Below, in pieces: positions 8,363 through 16,899 of a stretch of 37,434 nt of DNA. The stretch lies in contig NZ_CAKTTZ010000026.1 of the NCBI RefSeq assembly GCF_934617235.1, positions 1-37,434 on the forward strand, given 5' to 3'. The position numbers were made by a program, and so were the translations under genes. Position 1 is the first letter of the stretch. Each line of letters starts with the position of its first letter. Below the pieces are notes generated by a model. It ran no database searches. It saw only the letters and a list, made by a program, of their open reading frames with translations, and was not told where the DNA came from. Origin of the DNA: an uncultured Ellagibacter sp. Lineage in GTDB: Bacteria; Actinomycetota; Coriobacteriia; Coriobacteriales; Eggerthellaceae.

Positions 8363-8498
8363 AGTGCGGCGAAAGGAAGCCTCGTCTCGGGCTCGATAAC
8401 CACAAGCGAGCAGAGTACCTGCGCGGCCTGCCGCCTGAGGCTGCAACCCCGTTCAAACGCTACACGACGTCATTCGCGCGCAATAAGGAAGGAACCTG

Positions 8499-8858
8499 AT
8501 GGAAAACGACGAGTTCACGCTCTATGATTTGAAGGTCGAAGTGGCCCACGGCGAGAAACCCTTCGTGTGCTCCCACAAGGAAGGCGACGCGTTTCTCGTT
8601 CAAGGGGAGAACCTCGTGTTCCCCGAGGGAGGCGCCTTCTCGCTCTATGCCCTATCGGCCCTGCTCCCGCTCTTGCCCGCGAAGCAACGCCCCCTGCAAG
8701 ACGCCGACTGGATGGGAACCGACGACATCATCGCGTGTCCCGACCCGAACTGTGGCGCACGGTTCAAGATTACCCGCACAGGCATGCGCACCTTCCGCCA
8801 TGGCGACTGCACGATAGTGCCCCTCGCTCAACTCGACGCCATGCCCAAAAGCGAATAG
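8499..8858 (+). CDS. TIGR04076 family protein
   Basis: Small cytoplasmic protein of 119 residues resembling TIGR04076. The typical order is visible: LYDLKVEVAH, then CSHKEGDAFLVQGENLVFPEG, then FSLYALSALLPLLPAKQR, then CPDPNCGARFKITR near the end. The two cysteines of CPDPNC plus the earlier Cys could bind a metal, which is inference. The start is the ATG preceded by AAGGAAGGAACCTG. The family has no established activity and is often found near redox enzymes in anaerobes; here the next gene on the same strand is an aldo/keto reductase, but 220 bases with a strong hairpin separate them. Confidence 0.75.
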   Translation: MENDEFTLYDLKVEVAHGEKPFVCSHKEGDAFLVQGENLVFPEGGAFSLYALSALLPLLPAKQRPLQDADWMGTDDIIACPDPNCGARFKITRTGMRTFRHGDCTIVPLAQLDAMPKSE

Positions 8859-8958
8859 AGCGCACGAGGCATGCGGCTGACGACGATTGCGCGGGAGCCC
8901 GACGCTAGCCGCATGCGAGCCGTTTCCGCCGTGGGTGCGTGATGCCGCTACTTGCCAT

Positions 8959-9011
8959 GGCTGGCGCAAGATGCTGGCCTGCCGTACGCAGGCCAGCATC
9001 TTGCGCCAGCC
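8959..9011. terminator. 24-bp perfect stem hairpin between TIGR04076 and aldo/keto reductase genes
   Basis: The arms 8959-8982 and 8988-9011 are exact reverse complements around the 5-base loop CGTAC. There is no T-run after it. It probably insulates the two genes or works as a transcript-end stem-loop. Confidence 0.65.
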
Positions 9012-9078
9012 GCGTGCTGGTTGACGCGCCAGCGCCCTTCAGCCACCATCTTCGTGAGAACACTTCGAAAGGATCGAT

Positions 9079-10182
9079 ATGGAAACCTTCTCCGATTTGC
9101 CCCGCGCCGAGCGCATCGAGCTTGCGCCCGGCTACAACGTAAGCCGCGTCATCAACGGGTGCTGGCAGCTCTCCGACGGCCACGCGCTCGACGCGCCGAT
9201 CGACTTCGATGACGTCATGCACGCCTTCTTCGAGCTTATCGAGCACGGCTTCACCACGTTCGACTGCGGCGACATCTACACCGGCGTCGAGGAGTTTTTG
9301 GGGACGCTCGTTACACGCCTGAAACGCGGCGAGGGGCCGGTTTGCGCCGACGACATCCAAATCCACACGAAATACGTGCCTGACCTCGATATTCTCGCCA
9401 ATGTGACCTTCAAGCACACCGAGTCGATCATCGATCGGAGCCTGCGCAGGCTCAACCGCGACACGCTTGACCTCGTGCAGTTCCACTGGTGGGACTACAG
9501 CGTGCCGGGCTATATCGAGGTGGCCCACGACCTTTTGAAGCTGAAGGAGAAGGGGAAGATTCGCAACATCGGCGTCACCAACTTCGACGCGCCGCACCTG
9601 AAGGAAATCGTCGATGCGGGCGTGCCGATCGTCTCCTGCCAAAGCCAGTACTCCCTGTTCGACCGCCGTCCCGAGCTTGCGCTCTCGAGCTACTGCGAAA
9701 GCGCCGGCATCAAGCACGTCTGCTACGGAACGCTGGCAGGCGGCCTTCTTGCGAAGCGATGGGAAGGCGTCGGCACGATTACGCCCGAGACTCGCTCGCA
9801 GGTGAAGTACCTGCAGGTGCTCGAGGATTCCGTCGGATACGAGGGATATCAAAAGCTGCTCGAACTGCTCGAGGAGATCGCCGCCCACTACGGCGTCGGC
9901 GTCTCGCACATCGCGACCAAGTACATCCTGGGACGCCCGAGCGTCGCCTGCACCATCGTCGGCGTGCGCAACAGCCGCCACGTCGCCGACAACTGCAAGA
10001 TCTTCGGGTTCGAACTTTCTCCCGAGGACGACGCGGCCATCACGGCATTCCTCGACGGGTACCCGCGCCTTCAGGGCGACTGCTATACGCTCGAACGCGA
10101 GAGCCCGCGATACAAAGGAATCATCCATATGAACGTGAACGAGGAGGAGCAAGGCGGAAACGACGCCTTGGCTGGCGAGTAG
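9079..10182 (+). CDS. Aldo/keto reductase
   Basis: NAD(P)H-dependent oxidoreductase of 367 residues with the aldo/keto reductase barrel. The catalytic tetrad is visible: Asp62 and Tyr67 in FDCGDIYTG, Lys98 in HTKYVPD and His136 in QFHWWDY. The segment KGKIRNIGVTNFDAPHL and the coenzyme region TIVGVRNSRHVADN are also typical. The start ATG has GAAAGGATCGAT before it. The C-terminal 20 residues are acidic and run past the usual end. It stands alone between two strong hairpins, so it is likely monocistronic. The substrate is unknown. Confidence 0.9.
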   Translation: METFSDLPRAERIELAPGYNVSRVINGCWQLSDGHALDAPIDFDDVMHAFFELIEHGFTTFDCGDIYTGVEEFLGTLVTRLKRGEGPVCADDIQIHTKYVPDLDILANVTFKHTESIIDRSLRRLNRDTLDLVQFHWWDYSVPGYIEVAHDLLKLKEKGKIRNIGVTNFDAPHLKEIVDAGVPIVSCQSQYSLFDRRPELALSSYCESAGIKHVCYGTLAGGLLAKRWEGVGTITPETRSQVKYLQVLEDSVGYEGYQKLLELLEEIAAHYGVGVSHIATKYILGRPSVACTIVGVRNSRHVADNCKIFGFELSPEDDAAITAFLDGYPRLQGDCYTLERESPRYKGIIHMNVNEEEQGGNDALAGE

Positions 10183-10212
10183 AAGCGACGTCGACGCTCC
10201 CTTGTCGAACGA

Positions 10213-10254
10213 GAACGGGCCGCTCAGAGAGTTCCCTCCCCGAGCGGCCCGTTC
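10213..10254 (+). terminator. Intrinsic terminator after the aldo/keto reductase
   Basis: Arms 10213-10225 (GAACGGGCCGCTC) and 10242-10254 pair perfectly over 13 bases with a 16-base loop, followed by GTTTGCGT. It starts 31 bases after the stop codon. Confidence 0.75.
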
Positions 10255-10370
10255 GTTTGCGTCAGGTTGGCGCAAGTGGCGCAGATTATCGCACGCTTGC
10301 GCGAGGCGCCGCAGCCCTCGCGACCGGATGCGGCCTTCGAGCGACCTTCCGGGAGCAGGACGGCAAGTTA

Positions 10371-10535
10371 GTGGTCATTTGGACGAGTTGTGCGCTCCCG
10401 TTTTTGCTCCCGCGCTCCAATGGGAAATTCGTGACCTGGCCTTTTGCAGGCAAGGACGCACCTGCAGACCTCCCAGAGAGCGAAAACGCGGGTTTTCGGC
10501 GATTCGAATGTCGCACAACTCGCCCAAATGACCAC
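10371..10535 (+). repeat. Inverted-repeat element E1 (165 bp)
   Basis: Terminal arms 10371-10394 and 10512-10535 are reverse complements at 23 of 24 bases (GTGGTCATTTGG... outward). Inside are TGACCTGGCCTTTTGC (10432-10447) and a second stem, GAAAAC-GCG-GGTTTTC. No reading frame is supported. Elements at 18606, 28747 and 37244 have related ends, and two of them share the TGACCTGG core in the same orientation. Confidence 0.75.
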
Positions 10536-10613
10536 GAGCCCATGGTTCTGCTCGTTTCGTCCCCGATTCCAAGTCTCATTTCGCTCGGATACCCTGCATA
10601 ACGCATGACAGGC

Positions 10614-10639
10614 GAGGCAGGAGTCGGGTAGTTTGCCTC
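10614..10639 (+). repeat. AGTCGGG hairpin repeat, copy A
   Basis: GAGGCA (10614-10619) pairs with TGCCTC (10634-10639) around a loop with GGAGTCGGGTAGTT. Same family as copies at 18457, 18533, 18943, 19039 and, inverted, 37104. Confidence 0.7.
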
Positions 10640-10716
10640 AATTCGCAGCACAGATTTCGGGCTCGCGTGGAAGCTTTGAATCGTCGCAATGACGTGCGAT
10701 TTTCAGGGCGTTTCCC

Positions 10717-10722
10717 TATAAT
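10717..10722 (+). promoter_or_regulatory. Possible -10 box of the PucR-type gene
   Basis: TATAAT in CCCTATAATGG, 35 bases before the ATG at 10757; no convincing -35 hexamer at the usual spacing. Confidence 0.35.
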
Positions 10723-10756
10723 GGCTACCGACGAGTGAGGGACGCAAGGGGGGCAT

Positions 10757-12421
10757 ATGGAAAACGGCGGTCGTGGCGCTTCTCCGAGAAGCACTTTCGG
10801 GGCAGCAACTATCAATATCGTTCTCGATCATCTCAACGATTTCGAGATCATCTCGACGCCCGAGAACCCGAATCGCACCATATCCTGGTGCAGTGCTCTT
10901 CTTCCAACCGATAAGCAGACTCCTTACGATGATCGAGTGACCCTCTACATCATCGAAGCCGTCGATGCCGAGGATCTCTTCACGCAGCACCCCCACGCAA
11001 TCGGGCTTATCGTCCTTCAGCAAGACGAGCCTTTCTCGCCCGACGCGCCTCCCTTCCCCGCAAGCTTCCTGCGCCAGCTGATCGTCGTCCGCGGCAAAAC
11101 GCCGACCAGCAAGACGAAGCTTTTGGGAACCGCCATGTCAACGGTCTACTCCCGCCTCTTCGCGATACGCGAGTGGACGAACAACCTCGACGGCATCGTC
11201 TCGCGGAAGGGCACCATCCAAGAACTCATCGACGAGAGCGAGCCTCTGTTCAACAACTTCATCGACGCGAACGACTCGACCTACAGCCTTATCGCTCGCA
11301 CCAGAAACATCGAACCCGCCGACCCGCTTTCGATCGAACTCGTGCGCCTGGGCTGCCACAACATCGACGCTGTCAAAGCAGCGGAATCGATCGGCGCGTT
11401 CGGAGAATGGCGAGACCAATCGGGCATCAACGTCTTCGGGCCGGACGAGACCGTCCCCTTCAAGTACATCACGTGCGTCTTGAAGGACGGGAATTCCTAC
11501 GCCGGCCACATCGTCATGGTCTGCAACAATCACGAAGCGACGCCGGGCATGGTCGATTTGTTTAGGATGCTATCGAGCGCCTGCCAGCAAATCGTGGACA
11601 ACACGTTTTTCAACGAGTCCCCCGCGGCGCTTTTCCTAAGGAAGATCATCGACAACACGCGGCTGACGCAAGCCTACTTCGACGAACAATCGGCGCTCCT
11701 CGGCCTTGAGCGCACCGGCTGGTTCGGGCTGGGGATGATCGACTATCGAGGGGGCGAATACGCCGAGCAGCCATCGTGGGTCGCGTCCATGTTGCAGAAG
11801 ACCTACCCCAACTACCAGGTCTTTTCCTACGAGGATTCGCTCCTCGTGCTGAGCTTTTGCAAAGAAGCGCACGTCGAGCGACGCAAGGAGGACTTCGAGA
11901 AGCTCGACGCGTTCTGCCGCGAAATGAAATGCACGGCTTACGTGTCAGATACATTCGAGCACCTGCGCAACCTTCATTTCGCGTTCAAGCAAACCCGCAT
12001 CGCGCGCTCGTATAAATCCTGCATCGATATCGAGATGCGCCCGCTCGACAACATCGACAGCCGACGGGTGTTCCACTTCGGCGATGCGTTCGCGTACTAT
12101 TGCCTCGACGGGCGCGAGGTCGACCCGGACCTGTGGTCGTTTTGCATGGACCACACCATCTTGGACGACATCGTCGCCGCCGAGCCGGGACATAGCGTAA
12201 GCGACGTGAAGCTTCTGTACTGCTACCTGTTCAACGAGCGCAAGACCACGCCAACGGCGCAGCAGCTGCACATGCACCGCAACAACGTGCTCTACCGAAT
12301 CGGCAGCATCGAGAAGCGCTTCGGAATAGACCTGGGGCAGTTCGGCACGCGCGAGCGCCTGATCAGCTGCTATCGGTACAAGATTCTCACCTCGAACAAG
12401 TTCCGCCAGATGATTGTTTAG
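10757..12421 (+). CDS. PucR/CdaR-type transcriptional regulator
   Basis: Protein of 554 residues ending in the PucR-type helix-turn-helix: DVKLLYCYLFNERKTTPTAQ, then QLHMHRNNVLYRIGSIEKRFG and FGTRERLISCYRYKIL. The first 150 residues are an unrecognised sensor region, and residues of about 180-420 look like the middle domain usual in these regulators. No membrane segment is evident. The ATG follows GCAAGGGGGGCAT. It is transcribed alone and its nearest downstream neighbour is the convergent SufE gene, so a target cannot be read from context; PucR relatives often respond to purines or other small carbon or nitrogen sources. Confidence 0.85.
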   Translation: MENGGRGASPRSTFGAATINIVLDHLNDFEIISTPENPNRTISWCSALLPTDKQTPYDDRVTLYIIEAVDAEDLFTQHPHAIGLIVLQQDEPFSPDAPPFPASFLRQLIVVRGKTPTSKTKLLGTAMSTVYSRLFAIREWTNNLDGIVSRKGTIQELIDESEPLFNNFIDANDSTYSLIARTRNIEPADPLSIELVRLGCHNIDAVKAAESIGAFGEWRDQSGINVFGPDETVPFKYITCVLKDGNSYAGHIVMVCNNHEATPGMVDLFRMLSSACQQIVDNTFFNESPAALFLRKIIDNTRLTQAYFDEQSALLGLERTGWFGLGMIDYRGGEYAEQPSWVASMLQKTYPNYQVFSYEDSLLVLSFCKEAHVERRKEDFEKLDAFCREMKCTAYVSDTFEHLRNLHFAFKQTRIARSYKSCIDIEMRPLDNIDSRRVFHFGDAFAYYCLDGREVDPDLWSFCMDHTILDDIVAAEPGHSVSDVKLLYCYLFNERKTTPTAQQLHMHRNNVLYRIGSIEKRFGIDLGQFGTRERLISCYRYKILTSNKFRQMIV

Positions 12422-12592
12422 GTCCCGAACGTGGAGGCCCTTCGGGTGTCGAGACGGGAAGTGTGGCAAAGAGCCTAGCCTGATCAGGCGCAGCTCTTCA
12501 TGGACAACTGGCCGCTGTGCGTGCGCAGCAACCACGCACAGCACGACAGCCTGAACTGAACCGCAGAGCCGAGTCTTACCCTCGCCTTCACC

Positions 12593-13027
12593 CTACTCGC
12601 AGATAACGCATGCCTGCTTCGCGCAGTCGTGCACGGCAACAAGCACCGCATGGACGCCGGTGTTGCGCTCCGCTGTCAAGAGGCCACCCACATTATCGTC
12701 TTCCAACAAACGCGGCTTCCAGCAGGCGACATCCCGTGCAGGCTGGCCGTCAACCAAATGCCCGATGAGACCGAGCAGACCGCGCACAATCAGCGGTTCG
12801 GCAGCCGAGCGCATAGCAAACGTTCCGCCCTCGTCAACGGCAAGCTCCACCCAGGCTCGCGACACGCAGCCTCGCACCCGATGGGTGTCATCGCGCAACT
12901 CCTCGGGCAGCTCATGCGCCTTGCCCACGAAGCTCAGCACGTAGGCGAACTGAAGCTCCCAATCCTCCAAGGCATCAAGCCCTGCAAGTACCTGCTCTTC
13001 CCTCCCCGGTATCGAAGAAGCGTCCAT
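12593..13027 (-). CDS. SufE-like sulfur acceptor protein
   Basis: Sulfur-transfer partner of a cysteine desulfurase, 144 residues. The family's persulfide cysteine lies in RVRGCVSRAW (Cys54), matching the VxGCxSxxW signature, after the typical LEDWELQFAYVLSFVGKAHELPEELRD segment. Unusually the C-terminus ends in CAKQACVICE, with three more cysteines. The start is taken as the ATG at 13027, which overlaps the SufS stop as TGATG; a GTG one codon upstream is an alternative. Its position directly after SufS implies a dedicated pair. No SufBCD scaffold is visible in the window, so its recipient may not be the usual Fe-S assembly complex. Confidence 0.85.
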   Translation of the reverse strand: MDASSIPGREEQVLAGLDALEDWELQFAYVLSFVGKAHELPEELRDDTHRVRGCVSRAWVELAVDEGGTFAMRSAAEPLIVRGLLGLIGHLVDGQPARDVACWKPRLLEDDNVGGLLTAERNTGVHAVLVAVHDCAKQACVICE

Positions 13028-14289
13028 CACAGTTGTGCCCCCCTCAACACGGAAAGCGCCTTCTCCACGCCAGCAAGCGCCCTTTCAATCTCCGCTTCTG
13101 TAGTATAGAAAGCCGGCGAGAGGCGCACGGCCGCAGAAAGCCCCAAAACCTTCAGGTAGCGGTGGGCGCAATGGCTGCCCGAGCGAACGGCGATGCCCTG
13201 CTTGCCCAAGAGAGAAGCAACATCGAAGCAGTCCGCCCCATCGACGGTAAACGAAACCGAACCTGCCTTTGGCGTGCCAGCGGCAACGACCTGCACCCCG
13301 GGAATGGAGCACAGCCCCACCTCCAACAGCCTGACGAGACACTGCTCGCGCGAGCGAATCCAGTCCAGACCAACCGAGTCGAGGAACGACGCAGCGCGCG
13401 CCAGGCCAACGGCACCGGGCACATTGGGAGTGCCCGCCTCAAGCCTGTGAGGCAGCGGGGAGAACTCGACGCCATCCGCCCCGACGTCCTCAGCCATACC
13501 GCCACCCAGTTTCACGACCTCGAGTCGTCCGAGCGCGCCGGGGGCACCAGCCAAAACGCCGATGCCCATGGTGGCGAGCATCTTATGGCCGGAAAAGCAG
13601 ACGAAGTCGCATCCCGCCTCTTTCACCTGAAAGCCACCACGCATGATTTGCGTGGCATCCAATACCACGAGGGCGCCTTCGTCCTTTGCCGCCGCTGCCA
13701 TCTCCCGATACGGAAGTAGCACGCCCGAGACATTTGAAGCGCAGGTGAAGGCCGCCACGCGTACACGCCCATCCGCCAGCAGGCGCCTATAAGCGACAAG
13801 ATCGACGGCGCCATCCGCTTGCGGGGGAACGACGCGCAGTTCGGCACCCGTCTGGTGGCACACGCGCATCCAGGGAAGCAGGTTGGAATTATGCTCCAAC
13901 GCCGTCACCAGCACGGCATCCCCCTCCCCCAGCGTATGGGCCAGGCCCTCCGCCACCAGGTTCAGCGCCTCGGTGGCACTTGAAGTGAACACCACCTGAG
14001 TCGAATCCTCGCAGCCGATGAAGGCGGCGACGTCAGCCCTCGCATTCTCATACGCCCTCGTCGCACGAGCAGCAAGTGGGTTAGACGAGCGATGGACGTT
14101 CGCGTTGTGGGTCGCAAGATGCGCAGACACGGCATCAATGACGGGGGCGGGCACCTGTGTTGTGGCAGCATTATCCAGGTAGATGCACGACTTGACGCCT
14201 TCCGACTGCGCGGCATCAGCATGCTGGGCGTTTTCCCCGCCCTCCGCAAACAACGGGAAGGCACGCCTTAGCTCCTCTACCCGACTCAT
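13027..14289 (-). CDS. Cysteine desulfurase, SufS/group II-like
   Basis: PLP enzyme of 420 residues that removes sulfur from cysteine and passes it to a partner. Visible are YLDNAATTQVP at the N-terminus, HNSNLLPW with the ring-stacking histidine (about residue 133), FSGHKMLATMG with the PLP lysine (about 236), and RSGSHCAHRYL with the catalytic cysteine (about 374). The family version of the last motif is RxGHHCAQP, so His and Gln are replaced here. The start is the ATG at 14289 with GGAGG five bases upstream; an ATG at 14301 is in frame. It overlaps SufE by one base and follows the isomerase-like gene by 43 bases. Confidence 0.88.
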   Translation of the reverse strand: MSRVEELRRAFPLFAEGGENAQHADAAQSEGVKSCIYLDNAATTQVPAPVIDAVSAHLATHNANVHRSSNPLAARATRAYENARADVAAFIGCEDSTQVVFTSSATEALNLVAEGLAHTLGEGDAVLVTALEHNSNLLPWMRVCHQTGAELRVVPPQADGAVDLVAYRRLLADGRVRVAAFTCASNVSGVLLPYREMAAAAKDEGALVVLDATQIMRGGFQVKEAGCDFVCFSGHKMLATMGIGVLAGAPGALGRLEVVKLGGGMAEDVGADGVEFSPLPHRLEAGTPNVPGAVGLARAASFLDSVGLDWIRSREQCLVRLLEVGLCSIPGVQVVAAGTPKAGSVSFTVDGADCFDVASLLGKQGIAVRSGSHCAHRYLKVLGLSAAVRLSPAFYTTEAEIERALAGVEKALSVLRGAQL

Positions 14290-14332
14290 ATCCGCCTCCA
14301 TCGTTGCACCGCCCCCTCATACAATCGGTCGT

Positions 14333-15868
14333 TTAGACCAGCACCGGCTCGAGGCCCAGACGCTTGGCCAAGCAGGTCAGCTCATCGGTGTAGTCGCCGA
14401 ATGCGTACACCATGTGCAGGCCTTGTGCCGTCTGCGCGTGGAAGAGCTTGCGGGAGTCTTCCACCTGGAACACGAAGCCGCCGCCACAGCCGTCGGTGTC
14501 ATAGCTGATGTCGCCCAAGATGGTGCCGCGCCCGATGAGCATCTGCGAAAGATCGCCGGAGATGCGAATGAAAGTGACATTCTGGCCCTCATCCTGGTTG
14601 AAGTCGTGGCGGAAAACCGCACCGAACTTCTGATCGAACGCGAAGTGACGCAGTGCATAGCCACTCGCCTTCTCCTCAAAGCCCCTGAGCTTGCGGCAAG
14701 TGGTGGAGTGGAACACCAGGTAGAGATTGTCCATTCCGTCATAACGCTGCTTTTCGGCCTCGGACAGGAAGAAGGGCATCTGCGTGACGCCATCCCTGCG
14801 CAAGATGGGGATGGTGTTGCCCATATAGGCAGCTCCACGGGAGAGGCTCATCTGGATGAGCATGCACAGAGCAGCTGTAACATCGTATTCGCAGGCAGAG
14901 GCGATGCCCTGCTCCAAGTTGAGCGAGTGGGCCAGGCACATGGTGAACTTCTGCTCGTTCACGCGCCTTGTAGAGCACATGTCGGGACAGGGAGCCGCGA
15001 AGCCCATGCAGTCGTAGTAGTCCATAACCTTTTGGACCGCTCGCCAGGCAACAAGAGAGTTGACCAGGTACTGCTTGTCGATACAGCACGTATGCGCACC
15101 CGCCATGAGCTCGTCTGCCATCTTCTCCATCTCGGCGACGTCTGCCTCGGTGACATTGCAACTGTCGGCGCGGCCAGGCGTGGTGTGATTGCCGCCTTCA
15201 GGCAGCGGCTTCATGTCATCCAGCAGCTCGTGCATGTTGACATAGCGGAAGTTCGTGCCAAATCGGCGCGTCACCTCGGCCTGGCTGACGAAGGTGTCGC
15301 TACCGCCAGCGTTGGCGCGCTCGCTGTTAAAGCGCGGCGCCAGCAGCACATTGGCGTTTGCAAGCACCTTCTGAGCCAGCAGCACCCTCAGGCTCATCTC
15401 AATCTCGTCCCAGTCCATGCAACCGACCAGGTCGGCGCCCATATTCTTCGCTCCCGCCGTGGGGAACAGGGTGAAGTAGTTGCCCGGCCAGGGAATGATG
15501 GGCTTGCCGCAGCGACGGGCGAACTCGTCGGCGTAGTCGTTGGTACCCAAACTCGTCATCGTGATGTAGACGTCGACGTTCGCGTTGTCAGCGAGCAGCG
15601 CATCGAAGAACTCGTCTTTGATATCCCATCCATCGGTACTGGTTACCACCGTGGGCTCCATCACATTGAAGCAGTCGATGTCTCCGATATGGGAGTCGAT
15701 GTCAGCGAGAAATCCCTTGAGCACACGGCCATTGGCCAGTGCATCGTATCCCGGCTCGTTTTCCTCCCCATGGCCAAAGCGGCATGGCCCCTCGTAGTAG
15801 TACTGGTGCTCCATCCCCGTGAACACAGGCTTCACGTTGAGCTTCACATCTGTTACGTGCTTGAGCAT
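14333..15868 (-). CDS. L-fucose/L-arabinose isomerase-like protein, Cys-rich
   Basis: Protein of 511 residues resembling the sugar-isomerase (FucI/AraA-like) superfamily: an N-terminal Rossmann-like half with DVYITMTSLGTNDYADEFA and GKPIIPWPGNYF, then a middle region with FTMCLAHSLNLEQGIASACEYDVTAALCM, where the CExD pattern corresponds to a metal-binding glutamate in the family. It contains 16 cysteines, many in the middle (HTCCID, YYDCMGFAAPCPDMCS), which is unusual for a cytoplasmic isomerase. The ATG at 15868 follows GAAGGGAAGAG; the longer frame overlaps the upstream gene. It sits between a helical protein and a SufS-SufE pair. I infer a metal or Fe-S requirement; the substrate is unknown. 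Confidence 0.6.
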   Translation of the reverse strand: MLKHVTDVKLNVKPVFTGMEHQYYYEGPCRFGHGEENEPGYDALANGRVLKGFLADIDSHIGDIDCFNVMEPTVVTSTDGWDIKDEFFDALLADNANVDVYITMTSLGTNDYADEFARRCGKPIIPWPGNYFTLFPTAGAKNMGADLVGCMDWDEIEMSLRVLLAQKVLANANVLLAPRFNSERANAGGSDTFVSQAEVTRRFGTNFRYVNMHELLDDMKPLPEGGNHTTPGRADSCNVTEADVAEMEKMADELMAGAHTCCIDKQYLVNSLVAWRAVQKVMDYYDCMGFAAPCPDMCSTRRVNEQKFTMCLAHSLNLEQGIASACEYDVTAALCMLIQMSLSRGAAYMGNTIPILRRDGVTQMPFFLSEAEKQRYDGMDNLYLVFHSTTCRKLRGFEEKASGYALRHFAFDQKFGAVFRHDFNQDEGQNVTFIRISGDLSQMLIGRGTILGDISYDTDGCGGGFVFQVEDSRKLFHAQTAQGLHMVYAFGDYTDELTCLAKRLGLEPVLV

Positions 15869-15891
15869 TGCTCTTCCCTTCTCTCCGATTC

Positions 15892-15909
15892 CCCTGCCAC
15901 GTGGCAGGG
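15892..15909. promoter_or_regulatory. 18-bp perfect palindrome between helical-protein and isomerase-like genes
   Basis: CCCTGCCAC (15892-15900) and GTGGCAGGG (15901-15909) form a perfect dyad centred on CACGTG in the 55-base gap upstream of the isomerase-like ribosome site. It could be an operator or a processing/attenuation hairpin. Confidence 0.45.
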
Positions 15910-15923
15910 CTCTCTTTATAGCT

Positions 15924-16376
15924 TCAGCTGGCCGCCTCCTCGTCGACCAGATCAAGCCCATAGGCCTCCCATAGCAAATTGGCGATATCGTCTGCAGTGT
16001 CGGCCAATGCAAGCCTCATGCCGTTCACATCCGCGTCGAAATCCTTGCGCAATGCCAGGTACAGCTTCGCAAGCTTCATGTCTTTCGAACTTGCACTGCT
16101 GCACGAAGCGGGAATGTCCGCCCTCTCGATCCGCCCTGCGGGGATAGCCGTGAGCTTCGCCAAGCTTTCCTCGGCAAGCTCCTCCATTTCTCGATCGGCA
16201 ATGCACTCGGAATCAAGCAGGAACTTTGCGGCGATGTAGGACCGCACGTGCGCAGCCAGCTGCTTGCGCGTGAGCGTCTTCTCGTCACGAGCCTTTCGCG
16301 CCATCTGAGCCGCAGCGCTCGCCGCCTCCTTCGACGCCAACAGCGCCTGGAGCGTCTTCTCGATGTCAGCGTCCAT
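15924..16376 (-). CDS. Small helical protein of unknown function
   Basis: Protein of 150 residues, predicted almost wholly alpha-helical and rich in Ala, Glu and Lys (MDADIEKTLQALLASKEAAS, ARKARDEKTLTRKQLAAHVR, AIPAGRIERADIPASCSSAS). No membrane segment and no domain that I recognise. The start chosen is the ATG at 16376 with GGAGG eight bases upstream; the open frame reaches 16529 without support. It is the first gene of the minus-strand cluster leading to the isomerase-like protein and SufS-SufE, and is divergent from the membrane LuxR regulator at 16900, which may control it. It could be an accessory or chaperone subunit, which is a guess from context. Confidence 0.6.
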   Translation of the reverse strand: MDADIEKTLQALLASKEAASAAAQMARKARDEKTLTRKQLAAHVRSYIAAKFLLDSECIADREMEELAEESLAKLTAIPAGRIERADIPASCSSASSKDMKLAKLYLALRKDFDADVNGMRLALADTADDIANLLWEAYGLDLVDEEAAS

Positions 16377-16899
16377 GCCAGTGCCTCCGCTCCCGTTCCG
16401 TGTCACTACTTTGCGGTTTGCGATTTGCATCATGGACCCGACCTGGCTCGCAGTCACTCGCGCCAGATGGTGTAATTGCGGGCATAATACCTTCGGCACG
16501 ATGAAATAGACGAAGTTTTCGCAGGTCAAGTTTTTGAGCGCAAAGAGAGGTTTAATGCCTTGAGGGCAATATTATGAGCGCAAGAGCATAGGACTGACGA
16601 TTTGAAGCAGGCCCAGCAAACCCCGCCTTCCTTGTCGGGCCGTGCTTAGAGCGCCTGTCGAGACCCACTTCACCTGCTTGAGTGCATGCCGTACGGCATG
16701 CATCTCGAAAGCTCAGGCGCAATACCTCGCCATGCCGCTTAAACCCGATGGTACATTTAGCGCAAACCGCCTAATACCAGAAGGTTTAATTTACTAAAAT
16801 GCCCGTTCAGGACGATGTTTGAAGCGATGGCCGGCATGACAAGACCAGCCAGTTGCGGCACAATTGAGAAAGAGGGAAAAGTTCAAGGGGGGAACTTTA
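16377..16899. other. Divergent regulatory gap with palindrome and repeated motifs
   Basis: No gene. It contains a perfect 20-bp palindrome at 16683-16702 (TGCATGCCGT and its complement), two AGGTTTAAT direct repeats (16548-16556 and 16782-16790), recurring GAGCGCAA/TAGCGCAA words near 16536, 16575 and 16758, and possible -10 boxes TATTAT (minus, 16489-16484) and TAAAAT (plus, 16795-16800). These could be operators for the neighbouring LuxR protein. Confidence 0.45.

Noticed and set aside
12480..12557. Short plus-strand frame FMDNWPLCVRSNHAQHD, reminiscent of a LysR effector domain
   Set aside because: Only about 25 codons between stops; too short to tell a gene remnant from chance.
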